DNA from: Chitinophagales bacterium
Lineage (GTDB): Bacteria; Bacteroidota; Bacteroidia; Chitinophagales; Chitinophagaceae
NCBI GenBank assembly: GCA_017303395.1
Contig: JAFLBN010000009.1
Location: forward strand, 1 to 64,000
Length of the DNA stretch: 64,000 bases
Direction: 5' to 3'
A program made the position numbers and the translations under genes. A model generated the notes under the pieces. That model saw only the letters and a program-made list of their open reading frames with translations. It was not told the origin of the DNA and ran no database searches. The first letter of the stretch is position 1; each line of letters begins with the position of its first letter. Shown piece by piece: positions 42,827-52,381 of this stretch.

Positions 42827-42834
42827 CAAAATTA
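42827..42834 (-). promoter_or_regulatory. -7 promoter box of lolA
   Basis: The minus strand reads TAATTTTG, an exact TAnnTTTG box, giving a leader of about 20 bases. Confidence 0.55.
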
Positions 42835-42894
42835 GGTTATCTATATGCTAAGACGTTTACGATGCGTAAAAGTTTAACATAATGCGTGTAGAAT

Positions 42895-45522
42895 TTAGTC
42901 GTTTAATGTGCTCAGGAATTCTTCCAGTTCCATTTCTGTTTTAAAGTACACTTCGCGTGGTTTGCTACCCATAGAAGGGCCTACAATACCTGCGCTTTCC
43001 AACTGGTCCATGATGCGGCCTGCACGGTTATAGCCAAGGTTATAGCGGCGTTGCAGCATACTGGTACTACCGCTTTGTGTTTGTACTACAGTGCGTGCAC
43101 AGTCTTCAAACAGCTTATCGCGGTTAGTCAGGTCAACTATTTTATCGTTCTCTCCATCTTCACCTTCATATTCAGGCAGTTCAAACGCAGAAGGATAACC
43201 ACGTTGCGTACCAATAAAATCAACAATTTTTTCAACTTCAGGCGTATCTACAAATGCACATTGCACACGCAGCAGTTCGCTGCCGTAAGACACAAGCATA
43301 TCACCACGTCCTATCAGTTGCTCAGCACCACCGGCATCCAGAATGGTGCGGCTATCTACCTTAGCAGATACTTTAAATGCAATACGACCCGGGAAGTTGG
43401 CTTTGATAGTACCTGTGATAACATTCACACTCGGGCGCTGCGTTGCGATTATGAGGTGTATGCCAATGGCACGTGCCAGCTGTGCAAGGCGTGCAATAGG
43501 CATTTCCACCTCTTTGCCCGCAGTCATTATCAAGTCAGCAAACTCATCTATTACCAGCACTATAAACGGCAGGTATTTGTGGCCGCGTTGCGGGTTCAGT
43601 TTGCGTGCTATGAATTTCTCGTTGTATTCTTTAATGTTCCTTGCGCCTGCTTCTTTCAGCAATTCATAACGATTGTCCATCTCTATACACAATGCATTCA
43701 GTGTATAGATAACTTTTTTGGTATCGGTAATGATTGCCTCTTCTTCATTAGGCAGTTTTGCAAGGAAGTGTTTTTCGATAGTGCGATAGATAGACAGCTC
43801 TACTTTCTTAGGGTCTATCATCACAAACTTCAGTTGTGATGGATGCTTTTTGTAGAGCAGGGATACCAGTATAGCGTTGATACCAACAGACTTACCCTGA
43901 CCCGTAGCACCCGCCATCAGCAAGTGTGGCATGGTAGCAAGGTCTACTATGTAGTTCTCGTTATCAATCTTTTTACCCAAAGCTATCGGCAGGCTCATGT
44001 TCGATTTGGCGAACTTTTCGCTTGCCAGTAGCGTGCGCATAGATACTATCTGCTTGTTGGTATTAGGCACCTCTATACCTATGGTGCCACGCCCGGGAAT
44101 AGGTGCAATGATACGTATGCCCAATGCAGCCAGATTCAGCGCTATGTCATCTTCAAGATTGCGGATTTTAGAGATGCGTACACCCTCTGCCGGTACTATT
44201 TCGTACAGCGTAACAGTAGGGCCTACCGTTGCACTGATGCGTTGTATTTCTATACCAAAGCTGCGCAGCGTTTGGATGATCTGGTTTTTGTTTTTCTCCA
44301 GTTCATCTTTATCCAGCGTAATGGTTTCAGTGCGGTCTTGCAGCAAATCGAGCGTAGGGAATTTGTAATCTCTCAAATCCAGCTCAGGCGCATAAGGTTC
44401 GTTATCCTCAATACTTATGTGTGCGTTCTGCGCTATTACAACAGGTTCTTCATCCTGCTTTACTTCTATAGCCAGTTCGTGCTCTGCCTGTTGTGGCGCT
44501 TTCTTTTCTTTTTCAGCTACAGGCACTGTCAGTTCTACCTCTGTAGCAGGTTCGTCTTCTTCTATTTCTTCCTCTTCTTCAGTTTCAATTTCATCTGATG
44601 TTTGGTCCATCAATTCTTCTTCCTCTTCATCAAGCATTTCCTCCTCTTCTATTTCTTCTGCTGTCATGCCAAGATCTGCAACAGGTATGGTTTTCAGCGT
44701 GTTGGTGTGTGGTGCGGCTTTGTCGGTCATGGTCATGTTCCATTCATCCTGCACAGGTTCTTCCTCCATCAGTATCGGCTTCACAAAATCACCACCTTCT
44801 GTCTTTACAGTCGTTTTCGGAGAGGTAGTTTCTTCTTTTGCAGGCGTTTCTGCTTCAGCATCAATAGCGTCATCTGTTTTTACAGCAGTAGGTATAATGC
44901 TTGCAACAGCTTTGGCTGTAGTGCGTGCGCGGCGCAGGATAGGGGAGATATCCAACGCGAAAACCACAAATGCAAAAAAGCATACAATAGCAAAAAGTAT
45001 CATACCCGTGCCACCATGGCCAAAGAAGCCATTCATGTATTCAATAGCTACGTTTCCCCATGCGCCACCATACGGAAATGTAGCATGCGGAAGTATGTAA
45101 GCCAGTATAGGCGCTACAATCAGTAAGAGTATTGAAAGCCAGCGTAGATAGCGCATTACAGGCACTACACGCTTGCCGTATATCATATTAAGCCCCAGCA
45201 TTGATATCCAAATGCCGATAGCCAGCGATGCTACACCTGCACCTTTATATACGAGCGATTGAGCTAGTGTATTACCAAAGCGTCCACCCCAGTTTTCTAC
45301 AGTGGTTTTGCTGTCGGCAAGGGAGCTCAGCGATGCTTTATCGAAATCTACAGTCCAGTTGTAGAAATAACTGATAATAGATACAGTCAGGAAGATGCCG
45401 AAGAGCATTAAAAACAGCCCTGCACCAAGCCTTATCTGCCTGATACGGTCAATTTTCGGAGTCGTAATATTATCGGCGGGCTGCTCAGCAGCTTTTTTCT
45501 GGGTAGTCTTTGTTTTGGCCAT
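42895..45522 (-). CDS. ftsK: DNA translocase FtsK/SpoIIIE
   Basis: An 875-residue protein that anchors at the division septum and pumps chromosomal DNA. ATG at 45520-45522 (MAKTKTTQKKAAEQ) is preferred: a -7 box at 45539-45546 lies between it and the upstream in-frame ATG at 45549. The N-terminal part has four membrane helices (FLMLFGIFLTVSIISYFYNW is the first), then a long Glu-rich linker (about residues 215-360). The motor has Walker A GATGQGKSVG, Walker B IVLVIDEFADLIM and RPSVNVITG. The C-terminal gamma domain, STSMLQRRYNLGYNRAGRIM, reads polar DNA sequences. Confidence 0.95.
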   Translation of the reverse strand: MAKTKTTQKKAAEQPADNITTPKIDRIRQIRLGAGLFLMLFGIFLTVSIISYFYNWTVDFDKASLSSLADSKTTVENWGGRFGNTLAQSLVYKGAGVASLAIGIWISMLGLNMIYGKRVVPVMRYLRWLSILLLIVAPILAYILPHATFPYGGAWGNVAIEYMNGFFGHGGTGMILFAIVCFFAFVVFALDISPILRRARTTAKAVASIIPTAVKTDDAIDAEAETPAKEETTSPKTTVKTEGGDFVKPILMEEEPVQDEWNMTMTDKAAPHTNTLKTIPVADLGMTAEEIEEEEMLDEEEEELMDQTSDEIETEEEEEIEEDEPATEVELTVPVAEKEKKAPQQAEHELAIEVKQDEEPVVIAQNAHISIEDNEPYAPELDLRDYKFPTLDLLQDRTETITLDKDELEKNKNQIIQTLRSFGIEIQRISATVGPTVTLYEIVPAEGVRISKIRNLEDDIALNLAALGIRIIAPIPGRGTIGIEVPNTNKQIVSMRTLLASEKFAKSNMSLPIALGKKIDNENYIVDLATMPHLLMAGATGQGKSVGINAILVSLLYKKHPSQLKFVMIDPKKVELSIYRTIEKHFLAKLPNEEEAIITDTKKVIYTLNALCIEMDNRYELLKEAGARNIKEYNEKFIARKLNPQRGHKYLPFIVLVIDEFADLIMTAGKEVEMPIARLAQLARAIGIHLIIATQRPSVNVITGTIKANFPGRIAFKVSAKVDSRTILDAGGAEQLIGRGDMLVSYGSELLRVQCAFVDTPEVEKIVDFIGTQRGYPSAFELPEYEGEDGENDKIVDLTNRDKLFEDCARTVVQTQSGSTSMLQRRYNLGYNRAGRIMDQLESAGIVGPSMGSKPREVYFKTEMELEEFLSTLND

Positions 45523-45538
45523 AGCAGGCAGTAGCATG

Positions 45539-45546
45539 CAAAAGTA
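45539..45546 (-). promoter_or_regulatory. -7 promoter box of ftsK
   Basis: The minus strand reads TACTTTTG, an exact TAnnTTTG box. A transcript starting near 45534 would exclude the ATG at 45549, fixing the ftsK start at 45522 (or 45537 if leaderless). Confidence 0.6.
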
Positions 45547-45549
45547 CAA

Positions 45550-45902
45550 TTATAAAAAAACTGTGCAGGAAAAATATGGTTTATGTATAGATGATTTTGA
45601 AGATGTGAAAGGGGTATATATTGAAATAAAATACAATCCAACCAAAATAAATAGGGGGCTGTCTATATCTCATACACGGTAGTAAAATCAGGAATTTTAA
45701 CAGGTTTGACAGGTAGTTGGCAGGTAGCAGCGGAACTAAAAATTATAAGCACAGGCATTGCAACTTTGAAATATTTCCGTATTTTCAACCGTTGGGATTG
45801 AACTGTATAATGAAACAATAGGTTGAAAAAGCAGTTTTTTCCACTAATAGAAAAGTATATTTTTAACATTCAGATACTAACACAATAACAGGTTAATATA
45901 TC
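45550..45902. other. Intergenic region between ftsK and PorP-like gene
   Basis: A 353-base AT-rich stretch. A 68-codon minus-strand ORF (45663-45869) ends in CQLPVKPVKIPDFTTVYEI, but its N-terminus is unlike a real protein and it lacks a clear promoter. CAACTTTG at 45761-45768, one base off the -7 consensus, may start the PorP transcript with a leader of about 135 bases. Confidence 0.4.
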
Positions 45903-46943
45903 ATGACGATGAAAAATACAATTAGCCGGGCAAGCTTGGTAGCGGCATTAGCGCTTACCTTCAACAGCGTTCAGGCGCAAGACATCCACTTTACGCAGTT
46001 CACCGCATCGCCGCTTATTGTGAACCCTGCTTTTACGGGTGCATTCAGCGGACAATGGCGTGCAGCAGCTATTTATCGCGATCAGTGGAGGAGTGTAACA
46101 TCTCCTTTCAAAACGTACGCGGTATCTGTGGACGCTCCTATCATCAACGATCTTTCGCATGATGATAATCTGGCTGCGGGTTTGCAATTGTATAACGACC
46201 GTGCGGGTGATGGTAACCTGTCTAACCTGTCTGTGTTAGGTTCTATCGCTTATCACAAATTCCTGGGTAGCGGACAGAATAAAACATTGTCTGTAGGCTT
46301 TCAGGGTGGTTATACGCAAAAAAGTATCGACCTGACAAGGTTGTATTTTCCTAACGAATTCAACAATCAAGGCTTTGATCCGGGTACATCGGGCGAGGCT
46401 ATGAATAACAGGGTTAACTATTTTACCCTGAATGCAGGCCTTTCTTGGGCACATTCAGTAGGTTCTAGGTTTGGTTATGTTATTGGCCTGGGTGCTAACA
46501 ACCTGAACCAACCACAGGAATCTTTCATGAAAAAACGCAATAGCGATGTAGGTTTGGGTATGCGCTACACTGCACAAGTTGGTGCGGTTGCTTACCTGAG
46601 CGAAACATTCAGCCTGCGTCCTGCGGTATTGTACCAATCTCAGTCTACAGCTACAGAACTGGTAGCAGGTAACGAATTCCACCTGATAGTTGGTAATCCT
46701 GAGTTCCGCAACTTTACTACAGCTGTATTCCTGGGTGGTTACTACCGCTCAAACGATGCCCTGATGGTAAATGCAGGTGTTGAGTTTAAAGGTCTGCGAG
46801 TAGGTGTTAGCTACGACTACAATACATCTAGCCTTAAAACAGCTTCTAACGGCAATGGCGGCTTCGAAATCTCTCTGGTGTACATCGCACCTGATCCGCT
46901 TGATTTCGCTCGCAAATTGATCTATCCTTGTACACGTTTTTAG
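45903..46943 (+). CDS. PorP/SprF family outer-membrane protein
   Basis: A 346-residue outer-membrane barrel of the PorP/SprF family, linked to type IX secretion and gliding. The signal peptide SRASLVAALALTFNSVQAQ precedes DIHFTQFTASPLIVNPAFTG, the family opening. YRDQWRSVTSPFKTYAVS and the many aromatic-ended beta strands match. It is followed by a strong terminator and then by a PorE-like gene, the usual pairing of a PorP-like barrel with an OmpA-domain partner that anchors the machinery to peptidoglycan. Many genomes carry several PorP paralogs, so the exact one is uncertain. Confidence 0.9.
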   Translation: MTMKNTISRASLVAALALTFNSVQAQDIHFTQFTASPLIVNPAFTGAFSGQWRAAAIYRDQWRSVTSPFKTYAVSVDAPIINDLSHDDNLAAGLQLYNDRAGDGNLSNLSVLGSIAYHKFLGSGQNKTLSVGFQGGYTQKSIDLTRLYFPNEFNNQGFDPGTSGEAMNNRVNYFTLNAGLSWAHSVGSRFGYVIGLGANNLNQPQESFMKKRNSDVGLGMRYTAQVGAVAYLSETFSLRPAVLYQSQSTATELVAGNEFHLIVGNPEFRNFTTAVFLGGYYRSNDALMVNAGVEFKGLRVGVSYDYNTSSLKTASNGNGGFEISLVYIAPDPLDFARKLIYPCTRF

Positions 46944-46960
46944 TAATAAAAAATATCTGA

Positions 46961-47004
46961 AAAAGAAAGGGCAAAAAAATTTTTTAAAGCCCTTTCTTTT
47001 TTTT
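46961..47004 (+). terminator. Intrinsic terminator of PorP-like gene
   Basis: AAAAGAAAGGGC (46961-46972) pairs perfectly with GCCCTTTCTTTT (46989-47000), loop of A and T runs, followed by more T. Some read-through into the porE-like gene is possible. Confidence 0.85.
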
Positions 47005-47047
47005 AAAGCAATTTATACTTTTATACCCATTAACAACGCTCGCTAAC

Positions 47048-49228
47048 ATGAGAAAAAATTGGCTGTTCCTGATTCTGGCTACGGTTTTAGTTACAATTCA
47101 AATTGATGCTAACGCTCAGCAGCAACGCAAAGAAAAGTATAGAAATAAAGCAGACGATCCTGTTTCTAAACTTCCGTACTATAAGAAACTTCGTTGGGCT
47201 GACGACCTCTTCCGCAGTGGAAGCTACTTCAATGCGATAGAGTACTACCAACAATTAAAGCAGGAAGACGAAAGAAATATGTACCTGACCTTCCAGCTGG
47301 CAGAGTGCTATTCTTATACAAGAGACTATGCGCCTGCTGCTGCGTACTATGCAGAAGTATATTCGGCATCTTCTAAGCTGTATCCGGAAGCAATCTACAG
47401 GTCTGCCCTGATGGAAAAGCAATTGGGTAACTACGATGCTGCTATTGCAAAGTTCAATAAGTTCATCGCAGATAATCCGAAGACTTATAAGAAAATGAAA
47501 AAGCGTGCGTTGCGCGAAATCGAAGGTTGTAACATGGCTATGAATTCTGTTAAGGATCCGCAGCAGGTTAGCATCGTTAACGCAGGCCCTAACGTAAATA
47601 GCGCTTATACAGAATCGGCTCCATATCCACTTGGCGATTCTACGTTGTTATTCTCTACTATGCGTCAGAACAGCGCTGCAGAAATAGATAAACGTACCGG
47701 CGACTACATGTCTCGTTTCATGGTGTCTCATAAACAAAAGCACGTAGAGCAGGCAGATTCATTCCAGTGGGCATTGCCATTCAACGATGGTGATTACAAT
47801 AACAAGAAATTCCACGTATCGAATGGTTGTTACAGCCCTGGTGGTGATCGTTTCTACTTCACTAAGTGCGGTGAAATGGATTCACTGAAAGTAGAATGTA
47901 AAATCTACGTTTCTAAGTTCGAAAAATCTAAATGGACAGAACCTAAACTGTTAGGAGAAGGCATCAACGAAGGTGGATCTAATACAAACCCACATTGTGC
48001 TAAAGTTGGTAAGAAAGAAGTACTGTTCTTCGCTTCTAACCGTAAACTGCAAAGCCGTGGTGGTTACGATATCTGGTACTCTGTAATTGATACGCGTACT
48101 GGCGATTACCGTCGTCCGCAAAACGCAGGTAAGCAAGTAAATACGGAAGAAGACGAAATCACTCCATACTACGACAGCCGCGAAGGTAAGTTGTACTTCG
48201 CATCTAAAGGTTGGGTTACAATGGGCGGCTTCGATATCTATTCAGCTACAGGTGGTCCTTCTCGTTATACTAACGTTCAGAATTTGGGCTATCCTATCAA
48301 CACTGCCGCAGATGAGATGTATTTCATCAAAGATCCTGTTGGTAAGCCTGATGCGTACATCGTATCAAACCGTATCGGTTCGATAGCGCTGAAAAACCCA
48401 ACTTGTTGCGATGATATCTGGCGCATACAATACGAACCTAAACTGTTCGTAATGGGTAAAGTTGTTAATCGTAAGACACAACAACAAATGTCTGAAGTTG
48501 TAGTTAAAATGGTAGACCAAAATGGCGACCTGAAAACTTTCAACTCTACAGATGGTACTTTCGGTTTCAATATGTCTCGTGGTAAATCTTATGTATTGAC
48601 CGGTGACAAAACACAATATGCTTCTTCTCGTGCTTCTGTTAGCACTATGGATTACAAGCGTACAGATCCGGGTGACACAGTTACAGTGACTATCTACATG
48701 GATGAAATCACGCCTGTATATACATTCTCTGTAAACAATGTATACTACGATTTTGACAAAGCTGACCTGCGTCCTGAATCAGTAGCTTCTCTGGATTCTG
48801 TAGTTGCTTTCCTGAAAGACAACCCATCATTCAACGTAGAGGTTTACTCTTTCACAGATGGTAAAGGTAAAGATGACTACAACAAAAAACTGTCTGAAAA
48901 ACGCGCACAATCTGTTATCGATTATCTGACAGGTACAGGTGGTATTGAACAAAGCCGTTTGGTTGCAAAAGGTTTCGGTGCTGCAATGCCTGCTGCTCCA
49001 AACACTGTAGGAAACAAAGACAATCCTGATGGCCGTCAGCTGAACCGCCGTACTGAATTCCGTATAGTAACTGATGTTCCTACACGCCGCATCCTGTACA
49101 ACAGTGCTAAGCCTGGTAACATGGACGATCAGTCTAAAAATCTGCAACAAAACGAAAATGCTAACGAAGATGGTGAACCGGATACAGAACCGGATTTGAA
49201 CCAACGTGGCAACAGGGTTAATAAATAA
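47048..49228 (+). CDS. porE: PorE-like T9SS protein: TPR, PD40 propeller, CRD and OmpA domains
   Basis: A 726-residue periplasmic/outer-membrane protein. The order is: signal peptide (residues 1-24); TPR-like helices at about 40-160 (YFNAIEYYQQLKQED, NYDAAIAKFNKFIADNP); WD40/PD40-type propeller at about 180-465 (STLLFSTMRQN, LFFASNRKLQSRGGYDIWYS, LYFASKGWVTMGGFDIYSA); a regulatory-like beta domain at about 475-560 (MGKVVNRKTQQQMSEVVV); and an OmpA C-terminal domain from about 565 (VYYDFDKADLRPESVASLD, LSEKRAQSVIDYL, NRRTEFRI). This is the PorE layout known from Porphyromonas gingivalis, where PorE ties the T9SS core to peptidoglycan. Confidence 0.9.
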   Translation: MRKNWLFLILATVLVTIQIDANAQQQRKEKYRNKADDPVSKLPYYKKLRWADDLFRSGSYFNAIEYYQQLKQEDERNMYLTFQLAECYSYTRDYAPAAAYYAEVYSASSKLYPEAIYRSALMEKQLGNYDAAIAKFNKFIADNPKTYKKMKKRALREIEGCNMAMNSVKDPQQVSIVNAGPNVNSAYTESAPYPLGDSTLLFSTMRQNSAAEIDKRTGDYMSRFMVSHKQKHVEQADSFQWALPFNDGDYNNKKFHVSNGCYSPGGDRFYFTKCGEMDSLKVECKIYVSKFEKSKWTEPKLLGEGINEGGSNTNPHCAKVGKKEVLFFASNRKLQSRGGYDIWYSVIDTRTGDYRRPQNAGKQVNTEEDEITPYYDSREGKLYFASKGWVTMGGFDIYSATGGPSRYTNVQNLGYPINTAADEMYFIKDPVGKPDAYIVSNRIGSIALKNPTCCDDIWRIQYEPKLFVMGKVVNRKTQQQMSEVVVKMVDQNGDLKTFNSTDGTFGFNMSRGKSYVLTGDKTQYASSRASVSTMDYKRTDPGDTVTVTIYMDEITPVYTFSVNNVYYDFDKADLRPESVASLDSVVAFLKDNPSFNVEVYSFTDGKGKDDYNKKLSEKRAQSVIDYLTGTGGIEQSRLVAKGFGAAMPAAPNTVGNKDNPDGRQLNRRTEFRIVTDVPTRRILYNSAKPGNMDDQSKNLQQNENANEDGEPDTEPDLNQRGNRVNK

Positions 49229-49249
49229 TATCAACCTTATATAACATAC

Positions 49250-49282
49250 ACAGCCTCTGTTTCATACAGAGGCTGTTTTTTT
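49250..49282 (+). terminator. Intrinsic terminator of porE-like gene
   Basis: ACAGCCTCTGT (49250-49260) pairs perfectly with ACAGAGGCTGT (49266-49276), 5-base loop, then seven T. Confidence 0.9.
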
Positions 49283-49287
49283 ATGTG

Positions 49288-49295
49288 TACCTTTG
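49288..49295 (+). promoter_or_regulatory. -7 promoter box of prmA
   Basis: TACCTTTG is an exact TAnnTTTG box ending 8 bases before ATG 49304. It shows that the upstream in-frame ATG at 49283 is not in the message. Confidence 0.6.
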
Positions 49296-49303
49296 CAGCC
49301 TAT

Positions 49304-50119
49304 ATGCAATACAACAAAGCGGTATTACATACCATAGAAGCTATAAAGAGAGAAGTATTGATTGCCAGATTGTCTGCTGAAGGCTACAACGGCTTTGAAG
49401 AAACAGACGAAAGCCTGCTGGCCTATATTGATGGGGCAGATTTTGATACGGAAACGCTGCAACTGATAGCATCTGAATATGAAGTGCCATATGATGTGGA
49501 AACATTAGGGCACCAAAACTGGAATGCAGAGTGGGAGAAGAACTTTCAGCCGGTAATAGTGGATGGCTTTTGTACAGTCCGTGCAGATTTCCACCAGTTG
49601 GATATTGCAACTCCTTACGAGATTATCATCACCCCAAAAATGTCTTTCGGAACAGGGCATCACGCAACCACAAAATTGATGATGACGAGGATGCAACATA
49701 TAGATTTTGCTGGTAAAGATGTCTTTGATTTTGGTACAGGTACAGGCATACTGGCCATCCTTGCCGAAAAACTGGGGGCGAAATATGTACTAGCTATAGA
49801 TAATGATGAGTGGTCTTTCGAGAACTCGCAGGAAAATGTGCAGAGAAATAATTGCAACATTATAGAAGTGCAACAGGGCAGTATGGAGCATATTATTCCC
49901 AAAGAGTATGATGTCATCCTTGCCAATATCAACAGGCATATATTGCTGCATTATATGCCTGAATTGCATAAATCTGTAAATACAGGTGGTATTTTACTAA
50001 TGAGCGGTTTGCTGACAGAAGACGAAGAAATTGTTAAAACTGCAGCTGAAGCAGTCGGATTCAGTGGCATAGAGACCAATACATTGAACGGTTGGATAAC
50101 ACTACAGTGTTATAAATAG
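49304..50119 (+). CDS. prmA: Ribosomal protein L11 methyltransferase
   Basis: A 271-residue SAM-dependent methyltransferase that trimethylates ribosomal protein L11. ATG at 49304 is chosen because the -7 box at 49288-49295 lies between it and the earlier in-frame ATG. The N-terminal domain is followed by KMSFGTGHHATTKLM and the SAM site DFGTGTGILAILAEKLGA, then DNDEWSFENSQENVQRN and the DVILANINRH motif (N/D-PPF-like in PrmA: ANI) and MSGLLTEDEEIV. All match PrmA. Confidence 0.93.
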   Translation: MQYNKAVLHTIEAIKREVLIARLSAEGYNGFEETDESLLAYIDGADFDTETLQLIASEYEVPYDVETLGHQNWNAEWEKNFQPVIVDGFCTVRADFHQLDIATPYEIIITPKMSFGTGHHATTKLMMTRMQHIDFAGKDVFDFGTGTGILAILAEKLGAKYVLAIDNDEWSFENSQENVQRNNCNIIEVQQGSMEHIIPKEYDVILANINRHILLHYMPELHKSVNTGGILLMSGLLTEDEEIVKTAAEAVGFSGIETNTLNGWITLQCYK

Positions 50120-50220
50120 GCGCAAGTATATATTTATCATTTAATTATAAGGTAATAATTCCCTCAAAAAAGTGGTAAATTGCACCTCCTTTTGGTATAG
50201 GATTTACCGACCCTAAAGGT

Positions 50221-50228
50221 TATATTTG
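50221..50228 (+). promoter_or_regulatory. -7 promoter box of plsY
   Basis: TATATTTG, an exact TAnnTTTG box, 25 bases before the plsY ATG. Confidence 0.5.
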
Positions 50229-50253
50229 TTTTCTTCAACAGGAAATTAAACGA

Positions 50254-50886
50254 ATGACGATTGCAATACTAATAGTACTGGCATACCTGATAGGTTCTAT
50301 TCCTACGGCCGTTTGGGTAAGCAAGAGGGTGTATGGCATTGATATCAGAGAGCATGGTAGCGGCAACGCAGGTGCAACAAATACATTCAGAATATTGGGT
50401 TCTAAAGCAGGCTCTGCAGTAATGTTTGTAGATATGCTGAAGGGATTTATAGCGGTAAAACTTTCATTATTATCTCAATACAGCTGGCAGTCTGAGGCTA
50501 TTACCAATTTGCAGATACTGTTGGGGCTGGTGGCTGTATTAGGCCATATATTCCCCATTTGGGCCGATTTTCGAGGTGGTAAAGGTATTGCTACTCTTTT
50601 TGGTATGATACTCGCCATACAGCCATTAGCAGCGCTTAGTCTGGTTATGGTATTTGTAGGTATGCTATATCTTACGCGTTATGTATCGCTCAGCAGCATT
50701 GCTGCCAGCATTGCATTCCCGTTATTGATACTCTTTATCTTCAAAGAGCCTGAACTTAGTTATCGCATCTTTGCTATAGCTACAGCTTGCCTAGTGGTAC
50801 TTACACACCACAAAAATATCAACAGGTTGCTGAGCGGCAATGAGAGCAAAGTGCCATTGTTCCGCAAGCGCAGGTTCCGCAAATAG
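50254..50886 (+). CDS. plsY: Glycerol-3-phosphate acyltransferase
   Basis: A 210-residue inner-membrane enzyme that moves an acyl group from acyl-phosphate to glycerol-3-phosphate, the first step of phospholipid synthesis. The PlsY motifs are present: YLIGSIPTAVWVSKRV, HGSGNAGATNTFR near residue 34, and GHIFPIWADFRGGKGIAT near residue 98. Later HHKNINRLLSGNESKV closes the fold. About five membrane helices are seen. Confidence 0.95.
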   Translation: MTIAILIVLAYLIGSIPTAVWVSKRVYGIDIREHGSGNAGATNTFRILGSKAGSAVMFVDMLKGFIAVKLSLLSQYSWQSEAITNLQILLGLVAVLGHIFPIWADFRGGKGIATLFGMILAIQPLAALSLVMVFVGMLYLTRYVSLSSIAASIAFPLLILFIFKEPELSYRIFAIATACLVVLTHHKNINRLLSGNESKVPLFRKRRFRK

Positions 50887-50930
50887 TACTTTTAATTTTT
50901 GAGTGATTAACTAAACTGTAATTTTACGGT

Positions 50931-51725
50931 ATGAAAAAACTATGTATTGTTCTGTCATTGATGACAGTATCAAGTGTATTGAGCTCGTGTTTTAAAAACC
51001 CCGTTACAGGCAGAAGTTCACTGAACCTTGCGCCGGAGAGTGATATGCAGCAACTGGCAGTCAAGGAATATTCAAGTTTTATTGGTACAAACAGGCCATT
51101 AACAGGCAATGATGCCGAAATGGTGAAGCGTGTTGGTAATAAGATGGTGGCAGCCGTAAAACAGTTTTTGCAAGAAAGAGGGAAATCAGATTTGATAGCA
51201 GGCTATAATTGGGAGTTTAATCTGGTAAACAGCAACGAGGTGAATGCTTGGTGTATGCCCGGTGGTAAAGTAGCCGTGTACACAGGGATATTGCCAATTA
51301 CACAAAACGAAACAGGGCTGGCAGTAGTAATGGGGCACGAAATAGCACATGCTATAGCAAGGCATGGTAATGAGCGTGTAAGTCAACAATTATTTGCTCA
51401 ATATGGAGGTCAAGCGTTATCAGTATTGATGTCATCAAAACCAGCAGAAACGCAACAGATATTCAATTATGGGGTAGGCGCTACATCTACACTAGGTATA
51501 CTGGCTTTCTCTCGCAAACACGAAAGTGAAGCAGATGAAATGGGTTTGTACTTTATGGCAATGGCAGGATATAATCCTGAAGAGGCTATAAGTTTCTGGC
51601 AGCGCATGGCAGCAAAAGGTGGTCAAAAACCACCTCAGTTCCTTAGCACACACCCTAGCGATGAAACACGCATCAGCCAACTTAAAGGGTGGATGCCTAA
51701 AGCAAAAGCACTGGCTACGCACTAA
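50931..51725 (+). CDS. M48 family metalloprotease lipoprotein
   Basis: A 264-residue periplasmic zinc protease of the LoiP/YcaL kind. The signal peptide ends at lipobox Cys20 (SVLSSC), so it would be lipid-anchored. The zinc-binding HEIAH is at 136-140 in MGHEIAHAIARHG; the third ligand is the glutamate of HESEADEMGL near residue 195. STHPSDETRISQL completes the family. Such proteases act on misfolded outer-membrane proteins. The next gene starts 2 bases after its stop, so they are co-translated. Confidence 0.92.
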   Translation: MKKLCIVLSLMTVSSVLSSCFKNPVTGRSSLNLAPESDMQQLAVKEYSSFIGTNRPLTGNDAEMVKRVGNKMVAAVKQFLQERGKSDLIAGYNWEFNLVNSNEVNAWCMPGGKVAVYTGILPITQNETGLAVVMGHEIAHAIARHGNERVSQQLFAQYGGQALSVLMSSKPAETQQIFNYGVGATSTLGILAFSRKHESEADEMGLYFMAMAGYNPEEAISFWQRMAAKGGQKPPQFLSTHPSDETRISQLKGWMPKAKALATH

Positions 51726-51727
51726 TA

Positions 51728-52381
51728 TTGCTGCACATTCCGATATACAAGAAAATACTTAGCTATCTGTACCCTGTACGGATAGCTAAGGCTGCTACTC
51801 CACATAATAGTGTATTGGAGCTATGCCTTAGTAATGGCCAGTTTCAGTTAGCCACACATGATGCTTTGTATTCAGACGGAGACAGGTATCGTCCGCTTAC
51901 TATCGCATTCAACCATCTGGGAGCTGCATTATACAATGTAAAACGGGTACTGGTGCTAGGTACAGGGTTGGGCAGTGCAGCACAAATTCTTTATGCGAAA
52001 GGCTACAAACCATCGTATACTTTTGTAGAGTACGATAACACCATTTTGCAGTGGGCCATGCAAACGCTACCTGCTGATGTAGTAGCTAAATCTATACCTA
52101 TTTGCGCGGATGCATTGTTGTTTATAAATGATTATAAACAAGAGCATGATATACTTGTGGTTGATATCTTCAACAGCAGAGTAGTGCCTGCATTTGTTAC
52201 TACGGAAGACTTCTTAAAAAAATGCCGCCGATGCATAAAGCCCGGCGGACATTTTGTGTTGAATTATATTGTACTGAATAATACCGATTGGACTACAGTA
52301 GAGCAAAACATAAAATCTGTATTCCCCAATCTTACGATTTTAGAAAACGGTATCAACCGTATTATGATTGCTACAGTTTAG
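51728..52381 (+). CDS. Spermidine synthase-like SAM-binding methyltransferase-fold protein
   Basis: A 217-residue Rossmann-fold protein. It must start with TTG at 51728, two bases after the protease stop, because no in-frame ATG lies near. The nucleotide site is VLVLGTGLGSAAQILYAKGY and the acidic ribose-binding residue lies in YTFVEYDNTI. DILVVDIFNSRVVPAFVTTE has the aspartate equivalent of polyamine synthases, but the gate-keeping motifs of true spermidine synthase are not evident. It may be a methyltransferase. The end overlaps the convergent oxyR by 11 bases. Confidence 0.75.
   Translation: MLHIPIYKKILSYLYPVRIAKAATPHNSVLELCLSNGQFQLATHDALYSDGDRYRPLTIAFNHLGAALYNVKRVLVLGTGLGSAAQILYAKGYKPSYTFVEYDNTILQWAMQTLPADVVAKSIPICADALLFINDYKQEHDILVVDIFNSRVVPAFVTTEDFLKKCRRCIKPGGHFVLNYIVLNNTDWTTVEQNIKSVFPNLTILENGINRIMIATV

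Noticed and set aside
43051..43839. 262-codon ORF opposite ftsK
   Set aside because: Antisense shadow of a conserved gene; no promoter or domain.
45663..45869. 68-codon minus-strand ORF between ftsK and the PorP-like gene
   Set aside because: Ends with a lipoprotein-like CQLPVKPVKIP but lacks a proper signal peptide start and a promoter; may be a decayed gene but cannot be supported.
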